Source of the DNA: Burkholderiales bacterium
GTDB taxonomy: Bacteria; Pseudomonadota; Gammaproteobacteria; Burkholderiales; Burkholderiaceae_C
Direction: 5' to 3'
DNA length: 42,460 bases
Assembly: GCA_003963075.1 (NCBI GenBank)
Contig: RXJV01000034.1
Location: 1 to 42,460, forward strand
Below, piece by piece: positions 18,564 through 27,653 of the stretch. The notes beneath the pieces are model-generated. The model saw only the letters and a program-made list of their open reading frames with translations, was not told where the DNA came from and made no database searches. The position numbers were made by a program, and so were the translations under genes. Position 1 is the first letter of the stretch. Each line of letters begins with the position of its first letter.

Positions 18564-20618
18564 TCAATCACACAGCAGGGGGCCGAGATCGGCCCGCACC
18601 GCACCGTGGCCGGCCGCTTCGGCCAGGCGCTGCAGGTCGCTGTCCAGCTCGGCCCGGTCCTGCTGCCTCGCCCAGAACACCGGCCCGCCTTCCCACCGCG
18701 GGAAGCCGTAGCCCTGCACCAGCACGACGTCCACGTCGCTGGCACGCGCGGCCACGCCTTCGGCGACCAGCAGCGCGGCCTCGTTGACCATCGCCAGCAG
18801 CGCCCGGCGCTGGATCTCCGCGGGTGGCAGGGCTCTCCGCACGATGCCGCACCGTGCGCTGGCGCGCTCGATGATTTCGCGCACCGTCGCATCGCTCGTG
18901 CGCGTCTGCTTGCCGCCCGGGTACGCGTAGTAGCCGGCACCGGTCTTGCGCCCGAGCCGGCCCTGCTCGCACAGCTGGTCCAGGATGTCGACGTAGCGCT
19001 CGCGCGGGTCACGTGTCGCGGCCTGGCTCTTGCGCATGCGCCAGGCGATGTCCAGGCCCGACAGATCGGCCACCGCGAACGGCCCCATCGCAAAGCCGAA
19101 GCCGGTGAGCGCGTCGTCCACCTGCTCGGGCCAGACGCCGTCCTCGAGCATGAACTCGCACTGGCGGCGGTAGGCGTTGTAGATGCGGTTGCCGATGAAG
19201 CCGAAGGCGTTGCCGGTGAGCACCGGCCGCTTCTCCAGCACCGCGGCGACGGCCATAGCCGTGGCCAGCACCTCGGGCGTGGTGCGCGCGCCGCGCACCA
19301 CCTCGACGAGCTTCATCACGTTCGCCGGGCTGAAGAAGTGCAGGCCCACCACGTCCTGCGGGCGCGCGGTGGCCGCGGCGATGGCATCGACGTCGAGGTA
19401 GGAGGTGTTCGTGGCCAGCACGGCGCCAGGCCGGGCGTGGGCGTCGATGCGGCCGAACACCGCCTGCTTGACGGACAGGTCCTCGAACACGGCCTCGATC
19501 ACCAGGTCGGCTTCGGCCAGGCGCGCCCAGTCCAGCGTGGCCGACAGCCGCGCCTCGTGGGCCGCCGCCACCTTCGCCGGCAGCTTGCCCGCGGTGACGC
19601 GGCCCCGGTAGTGGGCGGCAACGCGCTCGAGGCCGCGCTCCAGCGCGCTGCCGTCCTGCTCCAGCAGCAGCACCCGCAGCCCGGCGTCTAGCGCGGCGAT
19701 GGCGATGCCCGAACCCATGGTGCCGGCGCCGATGACGGCCACGCAGCGCACCGCGCGCGGCGCGGCCTGCAGTTCAGCCGGCAACTTGGCCGACGCGCGC
19801 TCGGCCTGAAACTGGTAGCGCAGCGCCCGCGCCGCTGTCGTCGGCAGCAGCGCCAGGAAGAGCTCTCGCTCGCGCTGCAGGCCATGGTCGAAGGGCAGCG
19901 CCGAAGCCGCCAGCGCGTCCAGCAAGGCCGCGTGCGCTGGCTGCAGCTTCTGACGCGCGTCGAGCCTGGCGCGCTGGCCGTCGACGAAGGCGTGCACCGG
20001 CGCCGCGTCGAGCATGCGGTCGCGCGCGCGCGGGAACGGCGGCCCGGCCTTGGCCAGCTGCGCGGCGAGCGCCGCGGCCGCCGCCACCGCCCCGTCGTCG
20101 ACCATGCGGTCGAAGAGGCCGCTGTCCTGCAGCTGCTGCGCCGTCCGCGGCTGGCCGCTGGCCATCAGGGCATGGGCGGCGGCCAGGCCGATCAGCCGCG
20201 GCAGCCGCTGGGTACCGCCCGAGCCGGGGATCAGGCCCAGCGTGATCTCGGGTAGGCCCACGCGTGCGCCGGCCTGCGCCACGCGGGCGTGACAGGCCAG
20301 CGCCAGCTCCAAGCCGCCGCCGAGCGCCACGCCGTCGATGGCTGCGACCACCGGCTTGGGGCAGGTCTCGACCCGTTCGAGCACGGTGCGCAAGATAGGC
20401 TCCTGCAGCTGGCGCGGCGTGCCGAACTCGGTGAAGTCGGCGCCGGCCGAGAAGGCCTTGTCGCTGCCGGCAAGCACGATGCCGCGCACGGCGGGGTCGG
20501 CCTGCGCGGCGTCGAGCTGCTGCACGATGCGCGCACGCAGCGCGTGGCCCATGCTGTTGACGGGCGGCTGGTCCAGCGTGATGACGGCGATGCCGTCTTG
20601 GAGATCGCTGGCTGCCAT
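18564..20618 (-). CDS. Enoyl-CoA hydratase / 3-hydroxyacyl-CoA dehydrogenase fusion (module B)
   Basis: The 684-residue FadB/FadJ-type fusion parallels the module A enzyme. The crotonase domain shows FSAGADFTEFG, GVALGGGLELALACH and PEITLGLIPGSGGTQRLPRL. The NAD-binding site is VIGAGTMGSGIAIAALDAG, the catalytic His lies in GLHFFSPANVMKLVEVV, and the C-terminal dehydrogenase domains contain GNAFGFIGNRIYNAYRRQCEFMLE (split here only for description). The gene starts 2 bp after the acyl-CoA dehydrogenase stop, so the two are probably translationally coupled. A long open frame on the opposite strand is a composition artefact of this G+C-rich gene. Confidence 0.94.
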   Translation of the reverse strand: MAASDLQDGIAVITLDQPPVNSMGHALRARIVQQLDAAQADPAVRGIVLAGSDKAFSAGADFTEFGTPRQLQEPILRTVLERVETCPKPVVAAIDGVALGGGLELALACHARVAQAGARVGLPEITLGLIPGSGGTQRLPRLIGLAAAHALMASGQPRTAQQLQDSGLFDRMVDDGAVAAAAALAAQLAKAGPPFPRARDRMLDAAPVHAFVDGQRARLDARQKLQPAHAALLDALAASALPFDHGLQRERELFLALLPTTAARALRYQFQAERASAKLPAELQAAPRAVRCVAVIGAGTMGSGIAIAALDAGLRVLLLEQDGSALERGLERVAAHYRGRVTAGKLPAKVAAAHEARLSATLDWARLAEADLVIEAVFEDLSVKQAVFGRIDAHARPGAVLATNTSYLDVDAIAAATARPQDVVGLHFFSPANVMKLVEVVRGARTTPEVLATAMAVAAVLEKRPVLTGNAFGFIGNRIYNAYRRQCEFMLEDGVWPEQVDDALTGFGFAMGPFAVADLSGLDIAWRMRKSQAATRDPRERYVDILDQLCEQGRLGRKTGAGYYAYPGGKQTRTSDATVREIIERASARCGIVRRALPPAEIQRRALLAMVNEAALLVAEGVAARASDVDVVLVQGYGFPRWEGGPVFWARQQDRAELDSDLQRLAEAAGHGAVRADLGPLLCD

Positions 20619-20620
20619 GC

Positions 20621-21778
20621 TCAGGCCTTCATCAGCTGCTTGCCGATCAGCAGCTGCTGGATCTGCGAGGTGCCCTCGTACAGGCGCAGCAGCCGCACGT
20701 CGCGGTAAAAGCGCTCGACCTTGTACTCGTTGATATAGCCGGCGCCGCCGTGGATCTGCACGCCGCGGTCGGCCACGCGGCCGACCATCTCTGTCGTGAA
20801 CAGCTTGGCGCAGCTGGCCTGCATGCTGACCTCGGGGTCGCTCACGCCGAAGGCCTTGGCGTCGTAGCGCCGGGCCACCGCGCGCATCAGCGACAGGCCG
20901 GCCAGCAGCTCGGCCTGGCTGTCGGCCAGCATCGCCTGCACAAGCTGGAAGTCGCCGATACGCTGGCCGAACTGCCTGCGCTGCTGCGCGTAGGCCACGC
21001 TCTCCTGGATGATGCGGTACGCCATGCCGCAGGCCAGCGCCGACAGGTGCAGGCGCCCGCGGTCGAGCACCTTCATCGCCGTCTTGAAGCCCCGGCCCGG
21101 CTCGCCGCCGATCAGGTTGGCGGCCGGCACACGCACGTTGTCGAGGTTGACGTCGCAGGTCTTGGTGCCGCGCTGGCCCATCTTCTTGTCAGGCTTGCCG
21201 AGCGACAGGCCGGGCAAGCCGGCCGGCACGATGAAGGCCGAGATGCCGCCGGCGCCGGGCCCGTCGGTGCGTGCCATCAGCGTGAAGGCGCCGGCGCGCG
21301 GCGCGTTGGTGATGTAGCGCTTGCTGCCGCTGAGCAGGTAGTCGCTGCCTTCCAGCACGCCCTTGGTCTTCAGCGACGCGGCGTCGCTGCCCGCGTCGGG
21401 CTCGGTCAGCGCGAAGGACACGATCAGCTCGCCGCTGGCGATGCGCGGCAGGTACTCGGCCTTCTGCGCCGCCGTGCCGTCCATCAGGATGCCCTGCGAG
21501 CCAATACCGATGTTGGTGCCCGCCACCGATCGGAAGGCCAGCGCCGTGTGCCCGAGCAGGTAGACCACCTCGCACTCTTGCGCCATGCTCAGGCCGATGC
21601 CACCGTACTCCTCGGGAATCGACAGGCCGAACAAGCCCAGTTCCTTCATGTCGGCGACGATGTCGTCGGGCACGGCGTCGTGCTCCTCGACGGTGTCCTC
21701 GGCGGGCATCAGGCGCTCGCGGACGAAGCGCTCGACGCTGTCCTTGAGCAGTTCGAAAGTTTCGGGGTCCAACGACAT
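20621..21778 (-). CDS. Acyl-CoA dehydrogenase, probably adipyl-CoA acting (module B)
   Basis: This 385-residue FAD enzyme is closely similar to the module A acyl-CoA dehydrogenase. FALTEPDAGSDAASLK, GQRGTKTCDVNLDNVRVP, RRQFGQRIGDFQLVQ, VQIHGGAGYINEYKVERFYRD and LYEGTSQIQ mark the FAD- and substrate-binding elements. It follows the CoA-transferase here, whereas in module A it leads the operon, so gene order around the shared core has been rearranged. It should convert adipyl-CoA to 2,3-didehydroadipyl-CoA with ETF as acceptor; substrate is inferred from the ChnB-E genes in the same operon. Confidence 0.94.
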   Translation of the reverse strand: MSLDPETFELLKDSVERFVRERLMPAEDTVEEHDAVPDDIVADMKELGLFGLSIPEEYGGIGLSMAQECEVVYLLGHTALAFRSVAGTNIGIGSQGILMDGTAAQKAEYLPRIASGELIVSFALTEPDAGSDAASLKTKGVLEGSDYLLSGSKRYITNAPRAGAFTLMARTDGPGAGGISAFIVPAGLPGLSLGKPDKKMGQRGTKTCDVNLDNVRVPAANLIGGEPGRGFKTAMKVLDRGRLHLSALACGMAYRIIQESVAYAQQRRQFGQRIGDFQLVQAMLADSQAELLAGLSLMRAVARRYDAKAFGVSDPEVSMQASCAKLFTTEMVGRVADRGVQIHGGAGYINEYKVERFYRDVRLLRLYEGTSQIQQLLIGKQLMKA

Positions 21779-21802
21779 CGGGGCTTCCTTGAGGTTCGGT
21801 GT

Positions 21803-23023
21803 TCAGATGACATGGCGGCAGCGCAGGTCCTGCAGTTCGGCGGACGACAGGCCGGCCAGCGCGCCCAGCACCGCGTCGGTGTGTTCGCCCAGCAGCGGCG
21901 GCGGCAGGCGGTACTCGACCGGCGTGCTGCCCAGCTTCAGCGCGCTGGCCGGCAGGCTGACCTGCCCGGCGGTGGGATGCGCCATGTCCAGCCGCAGGCC
22001 GCGCGCGACGACCTGCGGGTCGGCGAAGACGTCGGCCAGGTCGTTGATCGGGCCGCAGGGCACGCCCGCGGCTTCCAGCGCCGCCAGCCACTGCGCGCGG
22101 GTCTGGCGCAGCATCAACGGCTCGAGCAGCGGCACCAGCGTGTCGCGGTGGCGCACGCGCTGCGGGTTGGTGGCGAAGCGTTCGTCGTCGGCCAGCGCGG
22201 GCGCACCGGCGGCCTCTAGCAGCTTGCGGAACTGGCCGTCGTTGCCGCAGGCCACGATCACCCAGCCATCCGCCACCTTGAACACCTGGTAGGGCACGAT
22301 GTTCGGATGGGCATTGCCCCAGCGCCTGGGCGGCTGGTCGGTGGCGAGGTAGTTCGTCGCCATGTTGGCCATCATGGCCACCTGCACGTCGAGCAGGCAG
22401 ATGTCGAGGTGCTGGCCCTCGCCGCTGCGGTCGCGGTGCGCCAGCGCGGCCAGGATGGCGATGGTGGCGTGGGCGCCGGTGAAGAGGTCGGCAATCGCCA
22501 CGCCAGCCTTCTGCGGCCCGCCGCCGGGCAGCGCGTCGCGCTCGCCCGTCACGCTCATGAAGCCGCCCATGCCCTGCACGATGAAGTCGTAGCCGGGCCG
22601 GGGCGCGTAGGGGCCGGTCTGCCCGAAGCCGGTGATCGAGCAGTAGACGAGGTCCGGCTTGACGGCGCGCAGGCTCTCGAAGTCCAACCCGTAGCGCGCG
22701 AGCTGGCCGACCTTGTAGTTCTCGACCAGCACGTCGCACTGCGCCACGAGCTGGCGCACCAACGCCTGCCCCTGCGGCGTGGCGATGTCCAGCGTCACCG
22801 ACTGCTTGTTGCGGTTCACCGCCAGGTAGTAGGCCGCCTCGCTGGTGGGCTGGCCCTCGGCGTCCTTCGCATAGGGCGGGCCCCACTGGCGCGTGTCGTC
22901 GCCGGCGCCGGGCCGCTCGATCTTGATGACCTCGGCGCCCAGGTCGGCCAGGGTCTGCGTGCACCACGGGCCGGCGAGCACGCGGGTCAGGTCCAGCACG
23001 CGCAAATGGCTCAGGGCTCCCAT
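21803..23023 (-). CDS. CaiB/BaiF family CoA-transferase (module B)
   Basis: This 406-residue class III CoA-transferase is collinear with the module A copy. It has MGALSHLRVLDLTRVLAGPW, GAEVIKIERPGAGDDTRQWG, NRNKQSVTLDIATPQG and the candidate catalytic Asp in VAIADLFTGAHATIAILAAL. It lies directly after the ChnE-type aldehyde dehydrogenase, which makes adipate, and before the acyl-CoA dehydrogenase. It is therefore the best candidate for converting adipate to adipyl-CoA, probably with succinyl-CoA as donor. No separate acyl-CoA ligase is present in the operon. Confidence 0.94.
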   Translation of the reverse strand: MGALSHLRVLDLTRVLAGPWCTQTLADLGAEVIKIERPGAGDDTRQWGPPYAKDAEGQPTSEAAYYLAVNRNKQSVTLDIATPQGQALVRQLVAQCDVLVENYKVGQLARYGLDFESLRAVKPDLVYCSITGFGQTGPYAPRPGYDFIVQGMGGFMSVTGERDALPGGGPQKAGVAIADLFTGAHATIAILAALAHRDRSGEGQHLDICLLDVQVAMMANMATNYLATDQPPRRWGNAHPNIVPYQVFKVADGWVIVACGNDGQFRKLLEAAGAPALADDERFATNPQRVRHRDTLVPLLEPLMLRQTRAQWLAALEAAGVPCGPINDLADVFADPQVVARGLRLDMAHPTAGQVSLPASALKLGSTPVEYRLPPPLLGEHTDAVLGALAGLSSAELQDLRCRHVI

Positions 23024-23045
23024 GTCGCTGACCGTCGGTCCGCGT

Positions 23046-24476
23046 TCAGTTCAGCTGCGAGACGAACTTGGTCGTCAGGTAGCCGTCGAAGGTCTCGCTG
23101 CCGCCTTCGCTGCCGTAGCCGCTTTCCTTGATGCCGCCGAAGGGGGTCTCGGCCAGTGCCAGGCCGATGTGGTTGATCGAGACCATGCCCGCCTCCAGCC
23201 CACGCGAGATCTGGTGCGCGTTCTTCAGCGACGTGGTGAAGGCGTAAGAGGCCAGCCCGAAGGGCAGGCTGTTGGCGCGTACCAGCACCTCGTCCACCGA
23301 CTTGAACCGCACCAATCCGGCGATGGGGCCGAACGGTTCCTCGGTCATGAAGCGCGAGTCGTCCGGCAGGCCGGCCAGCACCGTCGGCGCGAAGAAGTTG
23401 CCGTCGCCGGCAAGCCGCCGGCCGCCGGTCAGCACCTGGCCGCCGCGCTGCCGGGTGTCTTCGACGAAGCCCTCCATCGCCGCCACGCGGCGGCGCTGCG
23501 CCAGCGGACCCATGCGCGTGGTCTCGTCCAGGCCGTCGCCCACCTTCAGGGCTTCGACGTGGCCGACGAATCGGTCGACGAAGCGGGCGTAGGCACCGTC
23601 CTGCACGTAGAAGCGCGTCGGCGAGATGCACACCTGACCGGCGTTGCGGAACTTGAAGCCGGCCAGCACCTTGGCGGCCTGATCGATGTCGGCGTCGTCG
23701 CAGACGATCACCGGCGCGTGGCCGCCCAGTTCCATCGTGCAGCGCTTCATCATCGAGCCGGCCAGCGCCGCCAGCTGCTGCCCCACCGGTGTCGATCCGG
23801 TGAAGGAGATCTTGCGCACGATGGGCGAGCGGATCAGGTGGTCCGAGATCATCCCCGAGTCGCCCGAGACCACGTTCAGCACGCCCGACGGCAGGCCGGC
23901 GTCGTGCAGGACCTCGGCGATACCCAGCACCGAGGCCGGCGTGTCGCTCGAGCCCTTGAGGATGCAAGTGCAGCCCGCACCGATGGCCGCCACCACCTTG
24001 CGGAAGGCCTGGCTGAAGGGGAAGTTCCACGGCGAGAAGGCCACGCACACGCCGACGGGCTCGCGCAGCACGGTCTGCTGCACGCGACCATCGCGCGGCG
24101 GGATCAGGCGGCCATAGATGCGCCGCGCCTCTTCGCCATGCCACTCGGCGTGCTCGGCACAGCTCATTACCTCGCCCACGGCTTCGGCGAGCGGCTTGCC
24201 CTGCTCCAGCGTCAAGTTGCGCGCGATGGCTGGCGTGCGTTCGCGGATCAGCGCGGCGGCCTTTCGCAGAACCTGGGAACGCTCCAGCGCCGAGACCGTG
24301 CGCCAAGCCGCGAAGGCGCGCTGCGAAGAGGCCAGCGCGGCGTCGAGGTCGTCGAGCGCGGCATGCGGCAGCTGGCCGATGACCTCGTTGGTGGCCGGGT
24401 TCAGCACGGGCTGGGTATGGCGGTCGCCGGCGAGCAGCCGCTGGCCGTCGATGTAGAGGTGGAGTTCGGGGTACAT
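23046..24476 (-). CDS. chnE: 6-oxohexanoate dehydrogenase (ChnE-type aldehyde dehydrogenase)
   Basis: This 476-residue NAD(P)-dependent aldehyde dehydrogenase would oxidise 6-oxohexanoate to adipate. It matches the Acinetobacter ChnE protein as I remember it, for example CAEHAEWHGEEARRIYGR, AFSPWNFPFSQA and the end FDGYLTTKFVSQLN. Catalytic residues are in place: Glu249 in MELGGHAP and Cys283 in NAGQVCISPTRF; the cofactor site includes FTGSTPVGQ. The ATG at 24476, with AAGGA upstream, was preferred to one six codons earlier. It lies between the ChnD-type dehydrogenase and the CoA-transferase, in pathway order. A succinate-semialdehyde dehydrogenase role is a less likely alternative. Confidence 0.92.
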   Translation of the reverse strand: MYPELHLYIDGQRLLAGDRHTQPVLNPATNEVIGQLPHAALDDLDAALASSQRAFAAWRTVSALERSQVLRKAAALIRERTPAIARNLTLEQGKPLAEAVGEVMSCAEHAEWHGEEARRIYGRLIPPRDGRVQQTVLREPVGVCVAFSPWNFPFSQAFRKVVAAIGAGCTCILKGSSDTPASVLGIAEVLHDAGLPSGVLNVVSGDSGMISDHLIRSPIVRKISFTGSTPVGQQLAALAGSMMKRCTMELGGHAPVIVCDDADIDQAAKVLAGFKFRNAGQVCISPTRFYVQDGAYARFVDRFVGHVEALKVGDGLDETTRMGPLAQRRRVAAMEGFVEDTRQRGGQVLTGGRRLAGDGNFFAPTVLAGLPDDSRFMTEEPFGPIAGLVRFKSVDEVLVRANSLPFGLASYAFTTSLKNAHQISRGLEAGMVSINHIGLALAETPFGGIKESGYGSEGGSETFDGYLTTKFVSQLN

Positions 24477-24505
24477 GGCAGGTCCTTCAGGCATTCGGAG
24501 TGTGG

Positions 24506-25558
24506 TCAGGGCGCCATGACGGCACGGCCGATCACACGCCCATGATGGAGATCGTCGATCGCCTGGTTAACCTGGGCCATCGGGCGGCGCGACACCGGGA
24601 TCGGCTTCATGCCGGTGCGCTTCACAAGGTCCACGAGTTCACGCAGCTCGACCAGGGTGCCGACATAGCTGCCCTCGATGCGCAGCGGGCGCAGCGGAAT
24701 GGTGGCCAGCGACACCGTGAGGTCGCCGCCCATCAGCCCGCAGATCACGATGTGCCCGCCGCGCCGCGCGCCCTGCATCGCCAGCGTGACGGTGGGCGCG
24801 GCGCCGACCAGGTCCAGGATCAGCCCGGCGCCGCCCTCGGTGGCCGCAATGACCTGCTTGACCGCATCCGGCGCCCTGGCGTCGATGACGGCCAGCGCGC
24901 CCGCCGCCAGCGCCGCCTCGCGCTTGGCGGGGTCGATGTCGACGACGATGGCGCCCTTTCCACCCAGCGCCTTCAGCACCTCGATGGCCATCAGGCCCAG
25001 CCCACCGGCGCCGATCACGAGCACGGGCTCATGCCGGATGCCCTCGCCGAACTTCCGGATCGCGCTGTAGGTCGTGACGCCCGCGCAGGCCAGCGGTGCG
25101 GCCTCAGCCTCGTCCAGGCCGTCGATGTCGACCAGGTAACGCGGATGCGGCACGAGCACGTAGTCCGCGAAGCCCCCGGGACGCGCGACACCGAGCGCCC
25201 GCCCCTTCAGGCAAATGTTCTCGTCGCCGCGCAGGCAGGTCGGGCACTCGCCGCAGCCGATCCACGGGTGGATCACATAGCGACCGCCCGCCTTCAGGCC
25301 GCCCGCCGCCTCGCCAGCGGACACCACCTCGCCGCAGATCTCGTGGCTGAGCACCAGGGGCGGCTTGATGCCGCGGTCCGCCAGGTTCAGGCGCTTGCCG
25401 CCGCCCAGGTCGTAGTAGCCCTCCCAGATGTGCAGGTCGGTGTGGCACAGACCCGCGGCGGTCACGCGGACCAGCACCTCGGTGCCCGTGGGCGTGGGGA
25501 CGTCCTTCTCGACGAGCTCGAGCGGTTGTCCGTGGTGCATGACGCAATAACAGCGCAT
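24506..25558 (-). CDS. chnD: 6-hydroxyhexanoate dehydrogenase (ChnD-type zinc alcohol dehydrogenase)
   Basis: The 350-residue medium-chain, zinc-dependent alcohol dehydrogenase would oxidise 6-hydroxyhexanoate to 6-oxohexanoate. The catalytic zinc ligands Cys38 (AAGLCHTD) and His72-Glu73 (LSHE) and the structural-zinc cysteines 102, 105, 108 and 116 are all present; the Rossmann motif is VIGAGGLGLMA. Overall sequence, including MRCYCVMHHGQPL, WEGYYDLGGGKRL and GGFADYVLVPHPRYLVDI, strongly resembles Acinetobacter ChnD. The start at 25558 gives family length; the much longer open frame upstream runs antisense-like through the spacer and porin gene. Located directly before chnE in the transcript. 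Confidence 0.93.
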   Translation of the reverse strand: MRCYCVMHHGQPLELVEKDVPTPTGTEVLVRVTAAGLCHTDLHIWEGYYDLGGGKRLNLADRGIKPPLVLSHEICGEVVSAGEAAGGLKAGGRYVIHPWIGCGECPTCLRGDENICLKGRALGVARPGGFADYVLVPHPRYLVDIDGLDEAEAAPLACAGVTTYSAIRKFGEGIRHEPVLVIGAGGLGLMAIEVLKALGGKGAIVVDIDPAKREAALAAGALAVIDARAPDAVKQVIAATEGGAGLILDLVGAAPTVTLAMQGARRGGHIVICGLMGGDLTVSLATIPLRPLRIEGSYVGTLVELRELVDLVKRTGMKPIPVSRRPMAQVNQAIDDLHHGRVIGRAVMAP

Positions 25559-25632
25559 GGTGTGTCTCTCCTTCGATGCATCGTGTTTCTGGTTCAATGG
25601 CGCGCAGCGACCTGGGCTGGCTGCCAGGCCGG

Positions 25633-26523
25633 TCAGAACAGCGTCAGCAGGCGCAGGTTGAACTGGTTGTTCACCTTGAAGCCCTCGCGCGCCTTGATGT
25701 CGCGGCCGTAGGTCGCGAGCAGCTGCGTGGTGGGTGCCACGAACCAGCCGGCACCGACGTTGAACTTCGTCGTCGCCTGGCGGTTGTCCTGGTCCACGCC
25801 GCCGAGCTTGGTCTCGCCGCCGAAGGTGTGGAACAGGCCGCCGCGCAGATCCAGCGTCGGGCTGAGCTGGTAGCGCAGGTGCGTCTGCAACGCGAACAGC
25901 GGCTTCTGCTTCAGCGTGGTCGCCCCGCCCGCGCCGTTGTTCGCGTCGTCGTTCTTGCCGAAGAAGGTGACGTCTGCAGCCAGGTCCAGGTTCACGCCCG
26001 CCGCCAGCTCGTGGATGCTGCCGGCCTGCAGCGCGAACTTGTAGCGGTTCTCGCCCAGGCTCAGCGGGTCGTTGCGGTCGTACTTGCCGGTGGGAAGCCA
26101 CAGGTAGGGCGTCACCGCAAAGTGCGTCTTCGCGCCGGGCTTCGTGAACCAGATCGCCGACGCCAGGATGAGGTCGCCGACGCCGCTCGAGGACCCCAGC
26201 CCGGCGGTGTCGTCCTTGCCCTTGAGTCGCCCGAAGGGCAGCAGGAACTGCGGGTCGATGATGAGGCCGCCGACTTCCATGAAGCGCACGCCGCGCAGGA
26301 TGCCGATGTCCGAATCCAGTCCCGGCTTGATCGGCACCTGGTTGCCTTTGCTGTACAGCTTGTCGCGCGTGGCGTGCTGGCCATAGACGACGAGCGCATT
26401 GGTGCCGGCAGGCAGGGCGGTGTAGTCGCCCGCGTCGAGGTCGATGGCGTGGGCCGGCGCCATCAGCGCCAGTGATGTCACGGTGGCTGCGACGGCAGCG
26501 AGGGGCTTGAAGGCTTTAGTCAT
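25633..26523 (-). CDS. Outer-membrane transporter-like protein (COG4313/MetA-like)
   Basis: The 296-residue exported protein has an N-terminal signal peptide (basic MTKAFK, hydrophobic stretch, cleavage after APAHA at about residue 26). The mature protein has repeated amphipathic strands such as TKFNVGAGWFVAPTTQLLATYG and ends with an aromatic residue (LRLLTLF), typical of outer-membrane beta barrels. It resembles the transporter family often encoded in aromatic and alicyclic catabolic clusters (COG4313, phenol meta-pathway type). A role in uptake of a hydrophobic ring substrate such as cyclohexanone is inferred. The start at 26523 was chosen because it gives the signal peptide; the frame remains open further upstream. 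Confidence 0.82.
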   Translation of the reverse strand: MTKAFKPLAAVAATVTSLALMAPAHAIDLDAGDYTALPAGTNALVVYGQHATRDKLYSKGNQVPIKPGLDSDIGILRGVRFMEVGGLIIDPQFLLPFGRLKGKDDTAGLGSSSGVGDLILASAIWFTKPGAKTHFAVTPYLWLPTGKYDRNDPLSLGENRYKFALQAGSIHELAAGVNLDLAADVTFFGKNDDANNGAGGATTLKQKPLFALQTHLRYQLSPTLDLRGGLFHTFGGETKLGGVDQDNRQATTKFNVGAGWFVAPTTQLLATYGRDIKAREGFKVNNQFNLRLLTLF

Positions 26524-26582
26524 GCTCTTGTCTCCAGGTTGGTTGTTGACGGGTTGGGAACTCGTTTCGATCGGGTCGGGGC

Positions 26583-27653
26583 TCATGTGGAGCCCTTCGC
26601 CAGCCAGGCATCCAGTGCGGGCCATAGCCGCTTGACGGCGTTGCCCCCGGCCACGAGGCTGGCGTGGCCGCCCTTCAGCACGATCTCCTGCTTGCGCCGG
26701 GAGCCGATGGCCGCGACCAGCGGTTGCGATGCGCCGTGGGGCACGATGTGGTCGTGGGCAGCCAGGGCGTGGAGCACCGGCCGCTGGATGGCGCGGAGAT
26801 CGACCCGCCGGCCGCCGACGAGCAGCTCGCCGCAGGCCAGCCGGTTCTCGCGGAACAGGTCCTGCACCAGCTGCCGGAACAACGCGCCCGGCAGCGGCAG
26901 CACGTCGCGCGACCAGCGGTCCAGCCGCCGGTGGCCCTCGACGAAGGCGTCGTCCCACAGCTTGTCCCAGAGCTGCAGCTTGGCCGCAGGGCCGGTCGCG
27001 GGGCGCAGCAGGTCGAAGGCGCCGTAGATCACTTCGGGTGGCACGTTGCCCGTGGTGTCGACGAGACGGTCGAGATCGAAGTGGCGCGCGTCGGTCCAGT
27101 GCCTGAACAGCGTCATCTCATGGAAGTCGACGGGGGTCGCGATCAGGGCCAGCTGCTTCATCGGGCCGTCAGGGTGCAGGGCCGCGTGCAGCGTCACCAG
27201 CAGTCCACCCATGCAGTACCCAAGCACGTTGACTTCCGCCTCGCCCGAGATCTCCTGCACGCGGCGCAGGGCCTCCGGCAGGAAGTCGAACACGTAGTCC
27301 TCCAGCCGAAGGCGCTGCTCGTCCGGGCGGGGCGCGTTCCAGTCGACCATGTAGACGTCGTAGCCCCGTTCGAGCAGGTGCTGCACGAAGCTGTGCCCGG
27401 GTGCGAGGTCGAAGACGCTTCCGCGGTTGGTGAGCGCCGCGACGATGAGCAGCGGCACGCGGTAGATCTCGTCCGCACACGGGCGGTAGTGGTACAGCGC
27501 CAGCGTGCCGCGCTGAACGACCAGGTCGCGCGGCGTCGGGCCCAGCATCGGTTCCGGCGCCGTCAGCACGCCCAAAGCCTTGGCTTGGCGTTGCAGCGCG
27601 CGCGCCAGCTCGGTCTGCAGGCTGTCGGCGATGGGCGCGATCTTCCCGGTCAT
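26583..27653 (-). CDS. phaC: Polyhydroxyalkanoate synthase, class III PhaC-like
   Basis: The 356-residue alpha/beta-hydrolase-fold polyester synthase would polymerise hydroxyacyl-CoA. The lipase-like box has the PHA-synthase cysteine (GYCMGG, Cys147), followed by Asp301 in AAHDHIVP and His330 in KGGHASLV, completing the triad. The short length (class I enzymes are near 590 residues) and ...VYMVDWNAPRPDEQ... fit class III PhaC, which works with a PhaE subunit. The gene overlaps the upstream small gene by ATGA, so the two are coupled. Location inside a cyclohexanone operon is unusual. Possible substrates are 3-hydroxyacyl-CoA species or an omega-hydroxy acid CoA ester; the sequence does not decide. 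Confidence 0.9.
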   Translation of the reverse strand: MTGKIAPIADSLQTELARALQRQAKALGVLTAPEPMLGPTPRDLVVQRGTLALYHYRPCADEIYRVPLLIVAALTNRGSVFDLAPGHSFVQHLLERGYDVYMVDWNAPRPDEQRLRLEDYVFDFLPEALRRVQEISGEAEVNVLGYCMGGLLVTLHAALHPDGPMKQLALIATPVDFHEMTLFRHWTDARHFDLDRLVDTTGNVPPEVIYGAFDLLRPATGPAAKLQLWDKLWDDAFVEGHRRLDRWSRDVLPLPGALFRQLVQDLFRENRLACGELLVGGRRVDLRAIQRPVLHALAAHDHIVPHGASQPLVAAIGSRRKQEIVLKGGHASLVAGGNAVKRLWPALDAWLAKGST